A stretch of 13,436 bases of DNA from DASZQY01 sp048498575 (GTDB lineage Bacteria > Pseudomonadota > Alphaproteobacteria > Rhizobiales > Kaistiaceae), in NCBI GenBank assembly GCA_048498575.1, contig JBEHXS010000057.1, forward strand, positions 1 through 13,436. Reading direction: 5' to 3'. Position numbers and translations under genes: made by a program. The notes under the pieces are model-generated. The model searched no databases. It saw only the letters and a program-made list of their open reading frames with translations, and was not told the origin of the DNA. The stretch's first letter is position 1; every line of letters starts with the position of its first letter. This document shows positions 6,271 to 13,436 of this stretch, piece by piece.

Positions 6271-6852
6271 TTGGCCAAGAGCCCCGAAGCCTTCCGGACG
6301 ATCAGCGAAGTGGCCGACGAGCTCGCGCTGCCGCAGCACGTCCTGCGCTTCTGGGAGACCCGTTTCACGCAAATCCGCCCGCTGAAGCGCGGCGGCGGAC
6401 GGCGCTACTACCGGCCGGACGACATCGACCTCCTGCGCGGCATCCGCTACCTGCTCTACGGCGAGGGCTACACGATCCGCGGCGTGCAGCGGATATTGCG
6501 CGAGCAAGGCCCGCGTTTCGTCATCGGCGCCGGCCGCGGCAACATGTCGGACGTCTATCCCCCGCAACCGGACGATGCGCTGCCGGAGGAGGAAATCGCC
6601 CTCCCCGACGAGCCCGCGGCCGAGGAGGAACCGGCGCCGGCCGAGGATCCGGACAGCGGGACGGACGAGCCGGACGGCGCAGCGCCGATGTTCGATCCCC
6701 GCGAGTTTCGGACCAGCCCGCCGCCGCCGGCGCCTTCGATCTACGCGCCGCCGCCGCGAGCCGCGCTCGGCGCCGATGACGTGCGGCGGCTCAAGGCGAC
6801 GCTGGCCCGGCTTCTGGAACTGAAGCGGCTGCTCGACTCCGCACACGATTAG
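6271..6852 (+). CDS. MerR-family transcriptional regulator
   Basis: A 193-residue DNA-binding protein with an N-terminal winged-helix domain at about 9-80: FRTISEVADELALPQHVLRFWETRF, then the wing GGGRRYYRPDDIDLLRGIRYLLYGEGYTIRGVQRIL. An acidic, proline-rich linker (about 95-165) follows, then a short amphipathic helix (ADDVRRLKATLARLLELKRLL, 168-188) that probably dimerises. It has no cysteine cluster, so it is not a metal or redox MerR of the classic type. The start is a TTG at 6271. An in-frame TAG at 6262-6264 rules out anything further upstream, and MAKSPEAFRTISEVA matches the usual N-terminus of the alphaproteobacterial family encoded after ihfA. Its target genes are unknown to me. Confidence 0.9.
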   Translation: MAKSPEAFRTISEVADELALPQHVLRFWETRFTQIRPLKRGGGRRYYRPDDIDLLRGIRYLLYGEGYTIRGVQRILREQGPRFVIGAGRGNMSDVYPPQPDDALPEEEIALPDEPAAEEEPAPAEDPDSGTDEPDGAAPMFDPREFRTSPPPPAPSIYAPPPRAALGADDVRRLKATLARLLELKRLLDSAHD

Positions 6853-6878
6853 GGGCGCCGCGTTGCCGCAGCGCCCCT
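6851..6878. terminator. Long hairpin between convergent merR and hppA
   Basis: AGGGGCGC (6851-6858) pairs with GCGCCCCT (6871-6878). Inside it, GCG (6860-6862) pairs with CGC (6867-6869) across a TTGC loop, with one C-A mismatch between the two stems. It begins within the merR stop codon and ends 20 bases before the hppA end. It is probably a bidirectional terminator, though neither side has a T-tract. Confidence 0.6.
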
Positions 6879-6897
6879 GAAGGCATGCCGTCCTGGC

Positions 6898-9027
<2,130 letters not shown>

Positions 9028-9096
9028 GGGCTTTTCCCTTCGCTCCGCCGGTTCTTCTCTAGGGCGCTGGACGCTGGAACCGGGCCGAATCTTATG

Positions 9097-9119
9097 AAAA
9101 CGGCCGCGAATGCGGCCGT
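9097..9119 (-). terminator. Intrinsic terminator after thiL
   Basis: On the minus strand ACGGCCGC (9119-9112) pairs with GCGGCCGT (9107-9100) around ATTC. The final base of the stem and the next three give TTTT (9100-9097). It lies 72 bases past the thiL stop and closes the glyA-to-thiL operon. It also falls between a possible hppA promoter (9163-9135) and the hppA start, so it could sit in the hppA leader. Confidence 0.7.
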
Positions 9120-9134
9120 CAGAACGGTGCGCGG

Positions 9135-9163
9135 TGTATGTACTGTCGCGAAACGGGCGTCAA
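9135..9163 (-). promoter_or_regulatory. Possible sigma-70 promoter for hppA
   Basis: On the minus strand TTGACG (9163-9158) is followed by 17 bases and CATACA (9140-9135). The -35 element is close to consensus; the -10 is moderate. Transcription from here would run into the hairpin at 9119-9097 before reaching hppA, so it may be a regulated or fortuitous site. Confidence 0.35.
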
Positions 9164-9191
9164 GCGGTCGCAAAGGGCCGCCGACGCATCT

Positions 9192-10172
9192 TTAGAAATG
9201 GGCGTGACTGCCGACAATTCGGACGCTCCGGCCGTCGGCATCCCGGACCGCCGGCGGGCCGCTTCCCCGGAGAATCGTGCCAACCCGCGTGACCGCCACC
9301 CCGGCGTCCGCTGCCTCGGCGACGTAGGCGTCGGCCGCCCTTTCCGGCACGGTTGCCACGATCTCGTAATCGTCGCCGCCGTTCAGAATCGGGCCGAGCA
9401 GCTTTGGGTCCGCGCGGAGCGCCGTCCGCGCCGCCGCGGAGAGCGGCACCGCCGCCGCGTGCACTTCGGCGCCGACGCCGGACACGTCACAGATGTGGCC
9501 GAGGTCGCCCACCAACCCATCCGAGACATCCATGGCCGCCGAGGCGTGGCGAAGCACGACCGGCGCCAGCGAAACGCGCGGTTGCGGGTTGAGATAGCGG
9601 TCGACCAGCGCCTTGCCGCCACGCGCCAGTGTAAGGTCGCCCTGGCGGATGCGGAGGCCAAGCGCGGCATCGCCGATAGTGCCGGAAACGAAGATGACAT
9701 CGCCGGGTTCGGCGCCGGAACGCAGCACCATTTCGCCCTTGGGCACCCGGCCGAGCGCGGTGATCGTGATGCTGAGGCCATCTTTCGCGCGGGTCGTGTC
9801 GCCGCCGATCAACGTGACGCCGTAGGTCTTCTGGTCGGAGCCTAGCGCCGCGGCGAAGCGGCCGAGCCAGCGCTCGGTCCAGGTGTCGGGCAGCGCCAGC
9901 GCCAGCAGGTACCCGTAGGGCTGCGCGCCCTTGGCGGCGAGATCGGAAAGGTTCACGCGGAGCGCCTTACGGGCAATGGCGTCCGGCGGATCGTCGGCGA
10001 AGAAATGGATGCCCGCGGCAACGGTGTCGGTGGTGAGCACGAGATCGTCGCCCGGACGCTGGCGATAGAGCGCGGCGTCGTCGGTCAGCCCGAAGGCGTC
10101 GGCGTTGTCGGCGAGCGGCCGGAAATATCGCTCGATCAGCGCGAATTCGCCGGGCCGGCGGCTAGGAGCCAT
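9192..10172 (-). CDS. thiL: Thiamine-monophosphate kinase ThiL
   Basis: ThiL phosphorylates thiamine monophosphate to the active cofactor thiamine diphosphate with ATP. The 326-residue protein has the PurM/ThiL family order: GEFALIERYFRPL (8-20), the acidic metal site DDAALY (31-36), TTDTVAAGIHF (47-57), ARKALRVNLSDLAAKGAQPYGYLLALALP (67-95), the GGDTTRA motif (123-129), MDVSDGLVGDLGHI (214-227) and NGGDDYEI (264-271). The ATG at 10172 lies 11 bases inside the end of nusB. The frame stays open to 10448, but that part is antisense-frame shadow of nusB. ThiL is the last gene of the operon, and nusB-thiL is a common pair. An intrinsic terminator follows. Confidence 0.95.
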   Translation of the reverse strand: MAPSRRPGEFALIERYFRPLADNADAFGLTDDAALYRQRPGDDLVLTTDTVAAGIHFFADDPPDAIARKALRVNLSDLAAKGAQPYGYLLALALPDTWTERWLGRFAAALGSDQKTYGVTLIGGDTTRAKDGLSITITALGRVPKGEMVLRSGAEPGDVIFVSGTIGDAALGLRIRQGDLTLARGGKALVDRYLNPQPRVSLAPVVLRHASAAMDVSDGLVGDLGHICDVSGVGAEVHAAAVPLSAAARTALRADPKLLGPILNGGDDYEIVATVPERAADAYVAEAADAGVAVTRVGTILRGSGPPAVRDADGRSVRIVGSHAHF

Positions 10173-10656
10173 CGCGCGGCGCTTCGAATTCGGCCACGCG
10201 TGCCTTGCGCGCCAGCGCGTCGAGCACGGCGTTGACCATCGCCGGCACCTCGTCCTCGTAGAAGGCGTTGGCGACGTCGACGTATTCGGTGATGACGACG
10301 CGCGCCGGAACATCGGTGCGATGCGCGAGTTCGAAGGCGCCGGCGCGCAGGATGGCGCGCAGCGTGGCGTCGATGCGGGCGAGCGGCCAGCCGGAGGTGA
10401 GCGCGCCGTCGATCGCCGGATCGAGCACGCGCTGGTTGGCGACGACACCGCCGACGAGATCGCGGAAAAAGGCGGCGTCGGCGTTGCGGTACTGCTCGCC
10501 GTCGAGCTCCTTGCCGAGGCGGTGCGTCTCGAACTCGGCGAGCACGTCGGGCAGCGTCGCGCCGGCGAGATCCATCTGGTAGAGCGCCTGCACCGCCGCG
10601 AGACGCGCAGCGCCGCGCTGGTTTGCCGGGCGGACGGTTTTGGCGGCGACCGCCAT
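10162..10656 (-). CDS. nusB: Transcription antitermination factor NusB
   Basis: NusB binds boxA RNA with NusE (S10) and supports antitermination of rRNA operons. The 164-residue, all-helical product contains RGAARLAAVQALYQMDLAG (14-32), FFRDLVGGVVANQRVLD (63-79), LARIDATLRAILRAGAFEL (92-110) and VVITEYVDVANAFYEDEVPAMVNAVLD (120-146), the family's diagnostic C-terminal helices. The ATG at 10656 shares one base with the ribH stop (TGATG), implying translational coupling; the longer open frame to 10758 overlaps ribH and is not used. The N-terminal leader before the RNA-binding arginines is slightly longer than in E. coli. Confidence 0.95.
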   Translation of the reverse strand: MAVAAKTVRPANQRGAARLAAVQALYQMDLAGATLPDVLAEFETHRLGKELDGEQYRNADAAFFRDLVGGVVANQRVLDPAIDGALTSGWPLARIDATLRAILRAGAFELAHRTDVPARVVITEYVDVANAFYEDEVPAMVNAVLDALARKARVAEFEAPRDGS

Positions 10657-11096
10657 CAGACCCCTGCCCCGAACGTCTGTCTCAGCCCGATCATGGTGAG
10701 CGCGGCCCGCGCGGCAAAGCCGCCCTTGTCGCCCTCGGTGGCACGCGCCCGCGCCCACGCCTGCGCTTCGTTCTCGACCGTGAGGATGCCGTTACCGACT
10801 GGCATGGCGAAGGCGACGGAAATGTCCATGAGGCCGCGGGCGGACTCGTTGGCGACGGTGTCGTAGTGGGTGGTTTCGCCGCGGATGACGCAACCGAGCG
10901 CGACAAAGCCGTCGTAAGTGGTGCGGCCTTTGAGCGCCATGGCGATGGCGGCCGGTATTTCCAGCGCGCCCGGCACGGTGACGACGTCGAAGGTCGCGCC
11001 GCCGGAGGCGAGCGCCGCCTTGGCGCCGGCAAGCAGCGCATCGGAGATGTCGTCGTAGAAGCGGGCTTCCACGATCAGGATATGCGGGTCGGCCAT
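10656..11096 (-). CDS. ribH: 6,7-dimethyl-8-ribityllumazine synthase
   Basis: RibH joins the pyrimidine from the RibD branch to 3,4-dihydroxybutanone 4-phosphate, forming the riboflavin precursor lumazine. The 146-residue protein shows ILIVEARFYDDISDALLAGA (6-25), the substrate-site VPGALEIPAA (41-50), and GCVIRGETTHYDTVANESARG (68-88) with the probable catalytic His77, then VGNGILTVENEAQAWARA (100-117). The ATG at 11096 follows the ribE stop by 11 bases; the upstream open frame to 11231 overlaps ribE. The length is at the short end for the family but no motif is missing. Gene symbol follows the usual bacterial rib naming. Confidence 0.95.
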   Translation of the reverse strand: MADPHILIVEARFYDDISDALLAGAKAALASGGATFDVVTVPGALEIPAAIAMALKGRTTYDGFVALGCVIRGETTHYDTVANESARGLMDISVAFAMPVGNGILTVENEAQAWARARATEGDKGGFAARAALTMIGLRQTFGAGV

Positions 11097-11107
11097 GGTC
11101 GAGCGGT

Positions 11108-11710
11108 CTAGACCGGCCCGAGCAGCCGCGCAACGTAGCGGGCGACCGTATCGACCTCGAGGTGAACGCTTTCGCCGGCCTTCCGCTCGCCCCAGGTTGT
11201 CACTTTCAGCGTGTGCGGGATGAGCAGGCACTCGAATTCGTCACCGCCGACGGCGTTTACCGTGAGCGAGGTGCCGTCGAGGCTGACCGATCCCTTGGGC
11301 GCGATGAAGCGCGCCAGCGCATGCGGCGCGCGGAAGGCGAAGCGGGTGGCATCGCCCATGTCCTCGCGCGCGACGATCTCCGCCAGGCCATCGACGTGGC
11401 CGGAGACGATGTGGCCGCCGAGCTCGTCGCCGACCTTGAGCGCGCGCTCGAGGTTGAGGCGCGTCGTCTCCTGCCACCTGCCGGCGTTGGTGACGGCGAG
11501 CGTCTCCGGCGCGGCCTCGACGTCGAACACCGCGCCGCGCTTCCCGGTCGCAACTTCGACAACGGTGAGGCAGACGCCGGCGCAGTTGATCGAGGCGCCG
11601 ATGGCGATCGACGCCGGGTCGTAGCCCGAGGCGATGGAGATGCGGCGGACGTCGTTGCCTTCGCTGACGCGAAGCACGGTGCCCACGTCAGTGACGATCC
11701 CGGTGAACAT
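11108..11710 (-). CDS. ribE: Riboflavin synthase alpha subunit
   Basis: This enzyme dismutates two lumazine molecules to riboflavin and the pyrimidine diamine. The 200-residue product has the two tandem lumazine-binding domains of the family. The first begins MFTGIVTDVGTV and contains INCAGVCLTVVEV (41-53). The second contains GGHIVSGHVDGLAEI (98-112), VSLDGTSLTVNAV (142-154) and LLIPHTLKVTTW (162-173). The N-terminal MFTGI is nearly invariant and fixes the start at 11710. That ATG shares one base with the ribD stop (TGATG). In E. coli naming this gene is ribC, in most other bacteria ribE. No ribBA gene lies between it and ribH, so the butanone-phosphate branch must be encoded elsewhere. Confidence 0.95.
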   Translation of the reverse strand: MFTGIVTDVGTVLRVSEGNDVRRISIASGYDPASIAIGASINCAGVCLTVVEVATGKRGAVFDVEAAPETLAVTNAGRWQETTRLNLERALKVGDELGGHIVSGHVDGLAEIVAREDMGDATRFAFRAPHALARFIAPKGSVSLDGTSLTVNAVGGDEFECLLIPHTLKVTTWGERKAGESVHLEVDTVARYVARLLGPV

Positions 11711-12849
11711 CAGGCGGCCCTCACATAACGGCGCATCACGTCGCCGCCGACCATTTGCATGTCGTACTGGCGATAGCGCGGGCTGCGCTCGATCGCCGAC
11801 AGCGCCGTGCCGGCAAGCGCGCGCACGCCGTCCGGCCCGACGACCACCGGCGCGCGGAAGATCACGACCTCGTCGAGCAGGTCGCCGGCAAGCAGCGACG
11901 CCGCGACCTCGGAGCCGCCTTCGGCCAGTACGCGGGCATGGCCGATCTCGGCGAGGTGGGCCAGCGCGACGTTGAGGTCGATGCCGCCGCTCGCTGACGC
12001 GACGGAGACGACAGTCGCCCCGGCAGCAGCAAGTGTGGCGGTGCGGTCGGCCGGCGCTTCCGGGCCGACGAACAGGATGAGCGGCGCCTCGCCGATCGAC
12101 TGAAAGATCTGGGCGGTTGCCGGCAGCCGCGCCGATGCATCGAGGATGACGCGCGTGGGCGAGCGCCCGGTGACGCCGGGGAGCCGCACCGTCAGCCGCG
12201 GGTCATCGACCAGCGCCGTGCCGATTCCGACCATCAGCACGTCGAACTCGGTGCGCATCATCTGCACGGCATCGAACGCCGGTTTGCCGGTGACGATCAT
12301 GCGCTCGCCGCCGCGCGTGCCGATCATGCCATCGGCCGAGACGGCGAGCTTCAGCGTGACGTGCGGGCGGCCTTTGGTGACGCGGGCGATGTGGCCGGAA
12401 TGGGCGCGCGCCGCCTCTTCGGCGAGCACGCCCGTGGTCACGGCGACGCCCGCCTTCTCCAGGATAGCGTGGCCCTTGCCGGCGGTGCGCGGGTCGGGAT
12501 CTTCCAGCGCCGAGACGACACGGGCAACACCGGCCTCGGCGAGCGCGACCGAGCACGGCCCGTCCTTGCGCTCATGGGCGCAGGGCTCCAGCGTGACGTA
12601 GGCGGTGGCGCCCTTCGCGGCGGCGCCGGCTTCGGCGAGCGCGATGCGTTCGGCATGCGGACGGCCGCCGACGGCGGTCCAGCCGCGCCCGACGACGATG
12701 CCGTCCTTCACGATGATGCAGCCGACGGCCGGATTGGGATTGGCGCGGCCGATGTTGCGGCGGCCGATGCGCAGCGCCGCCGCCATGACGCGGCGGTCGT
12801 ACTCCGGCTCGACCGCGGCGGCCGCGGCGTGCTTTGCGCGCCGCGCCAT
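11710..12849 (-). CDS. ribD: Bifunctional riboflavin deaminase-reductase RibD
   Basis: RibD deaminates and then reduces the pyrimidine produced by GTP cyclohydrolase II. The 379-residue protein has an N-terminal deaminase domain (to about 145) with ANPNPAVGCIIVKDG (36-50), the zinc-site His65-Ala-Glu67, TLEPC ending at Cys90, and Cys99. The loop between those cysteines reads AHERKDGP, whereas most RibD have a H-x-GRTPP pattern; the metal ligands themselves are kept. The C-terminal reductase domain begins near VTLKLAVSADGMIG (164-177) and includes VGIGTALVDDPRLTVR and VLAEGGSEVAASLL. The ATG at 12849 overlaps the nrdR stop by one base (TGATG). The frame is open to 13302 through nrdR, but that part is shadow sequence. 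Confidence 0.94.
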   Translation of the reverse strand: MARRAKHAAAAAVEPEYDRRVMAAALRIGRRNIGRANPNPAVGCIIVKDGIVVGRGWTAVGGRPHAERIALAEAGAAAKGATAYVTLEPCAHERKDGPCSVALAEAGVARVVSALEDPDPRTAGKGHAILEKAGVAVTTGVLAEEAARAHSGHIARVTKGRPHVTLKLAVSADGMIGTRGGERMIVTGKPAFDAVQMMRTEFDVLMVGIGTALVDDPRLTVRLPGVTGRSPTRVILDASARLPATAQIFQSIGEAPLILFVGPEAPADRTATLAAAGATVVSVASASGGIDLNVALAHLAEIGHARVLAEGGSEVAASLLAGDLLDEVVIFRAPVVVGPDGVRALAGTALSAIERSPRYRQYDMQMVGGDVMRRYVRAA

Positions 12850-13316
12850 CAGGGAGCCGCCTCCGGCTTGCCCTCGAGCTCGCCGAGCACCTCCTTGAAG
12901 TCTTCGGTGTTGTTGAAGTTGCGATAGACCGAGGCGAAGCGGACGTAGGCGACCTCGTCGAGGCCCTTCAGGCCCTCGAGCACGAGCAGGCCGATCTTCT
13001 CCGCCGGCACTTCGCCCTCGAAGGTCGATTCGAGCTGGCGGACGATGCCGTTGACCATGCGCTCGACGCGCTCGGGATCGACCGAACGCTTGCGCAGCGC
13101 GACCGACACCGAGCGCACCAGCTTGTCGCGGTCGAAGGGCTGGCGCCGGCCGTTCTTCTTCACCACCGTGAGTTCGCGAAGCTGGACGCGCTCGAAGGTG
13201 GTGAAGCGGCCGCCGCAATCCGGGCACACGCGACGGCGGCGGATCGCGGTGTTGTCTTCCGACGGCCGCGAATCCTTCACCTGCGTATCGGGGTTGCCGC
13301 AATACGGACAGCGCAT
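12849..13316 (-). CDS. nrdR: Transcriptional repressor NrdR
   Basis: NrdR represses ribonucleotide reductase operons when dATP is bound. The 155-residue protein begins MRCPYCGNPDTQVKDSRPSEDN, with a zinc ribbon of Cys3, Cys6, Cys31 and Cys34 (CPDCGGRFTTFER), followed by an ATP-cone domain (about 48-138): VVKKNGRRQPFDRDKLVRSV and VAYVRFASVYRNF. Motifs and length are canonical. It lies six bases after the glyA stop and its own stop overlaps ribD, so it is co-transcribed with both. The operators it would bind (NrdR boxes) belong to nrd operons, and I see none in this window. Confidence 0.97.
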   Translation of the reverse strand: MRCPYCGNPDTQVKDSRPSEDNTAIRRRRVCPDCGGRFTTFERVQLRELTVVKKNGRRQPFDRDKLVRSVSVALRKRSVDPERVERMVNGIVRQLESTFEGEVPAEKIGLLVLEGLKGLDEVAYVRFASVYRNFNNTEDFKEVLGELEGKPEAAP

Positions 13317-13322
13317 CGGCGC

Positions 13323-13436
13323 CTACGCGTAGATCGGGAAGCGGTGGGTGAGCGCGCGCACCTTCTGCTTGACGGCGGCCTCGACCAGCGGCGCCGAGCC
13401 GTCCTCCGACTGCGCCACGGCGTCGAGCACCTCGGC
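13323..13436 (-). CDS. glyA: Serine hydroxymethyltransferase, C-terminal end (partial)
   Basis: The window ends inside this gene; 37 C-terminal residues are visible, from AEVLDAVAQSEDG to the stop TAG at 13325-13323. The final part VKQKVRALTHRFPIYA is the typical alphaproteobacterial SHMT tail, in which the RFPIY motif is diagnostic. GlyA interconverts serine and glycine and supplies methylene-tetrahydrofolate. It precedes nrdR by six bases, as in many alphaproteobacteria, so any promoter for the nrdR-rib-nusB-thiL genes is likely at or upstream of glyA. The short fragment limits certainty, but the neighbour order supports it strongly. Confidence 0.85.
   Translation of the reverse strand, partial: AEVLDAVAQSEDGSAPLVEAAVKQKVRALTHRFPIYA

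Noticed and set aside
9138..9845. A 235-codon plus-strand frame antisense to thiL
   Set aside because: It has the Arg/Asp/His-rich composition of a GC-driven shadow frame, with no start signal and no motif.
10173..10448. N-terminal extension of thiL over nusB
   Set aside because: The translated extension is low-complexity Ser/Arg/Pro shadow of nusB, and the ATG at 10172 gives the normal ThiL start.
11097..11231. N-terminal extension of ribH into ribE
   Set aside because: It overlaps the conserved end of ribE in another frame and has no family counterpart.
12850..13302. Long N-terminal extension of ribD through nrdR
   Set aside because: The extension is Arg-rich shadow sequence of nrdR. The deaminase domain begins normally from the ATG at 12849.
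10162..13436. An FMN riboswitch controlling the riboflavin genes
   Set aside because: The rib genes sit inside an operon with overlapping starts and stops, leaving no leader long enough. Any such element would have to be upstream of glyA, outside the window.

Overview
The window is GC-rich chromosomal DNA from an alphaproteobacterium, most likely a member of the Hyphomicrobiales (Rhizobiales). This rests on gene order and protein features. One run reads bamE, ubiquinol-cytochrome c chaperone, DUF177, plsX, fabH, ihfA, merR. A second reads glyA, nrdR, ribD, ribE, ribH, nusB, thiL. Both orders are familiar from alphaproteobacterial chromosomes. A candidate EcfG-type stress promoter points the same way. 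I cannot name genus or species.

Layout. Positions 1-338 hold the C-terminal end of a sensor histidine kinase (+). Positions 364-1526 look like a small stress-type unit (+): a candidate EcfG promoter, a 25-residue hydrophobic microprotein with a strong ribosome binding site, a four-helix membrane protein, and a strong intrinsic terminator. A short DUF4415/BrnA-like gene follows (1543-1788, +) and converges on the lipoprotein gene bamE (1795-2298, -). From 2421 to 6852 (+) lie the cytochrome bc1 assembly chaperone, DUF177/YceD, plsX, fabH, ihfA and a MerR-family regulator. They join envelope and lipid synthesis to nucleoid architecture. A hairpin separates this run from hppA (6898-9027, -), a K+-independent type proton-pumping pyrophosphatase. 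The rest (9192-13436, -) is a compact operon read right to left: glyA (3' end only), nrdR, ribD, ribE, ribH, nusB, thiL. Stop-start overlaps link several of its genes, and an intrinsic terminator follows thiL.

How the genes work together. PlsX supplies acyl-phosphate for phospholipid synthesis and FabH starts fatty acid elongation, so their overlapping genes couple two lipid entry steps. RibD, RibE and RibH carry out late riboflavin synthesis steps. NusB, ThiL and NrdR are the usual companions of the rib genes. GlyA provides one-carbon units.

Most of the window is ordinary, well-conserved housekeeping DNA, with no mobile element, CRISPR array, phage gene or defence system. I found no convincing undescribed multi-gene system. 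The part most worth a second look is 364-1788: the stress-type promoter, the unannotated microprotein, its membrane-protein partner and an orphan antitoxin-like gene.
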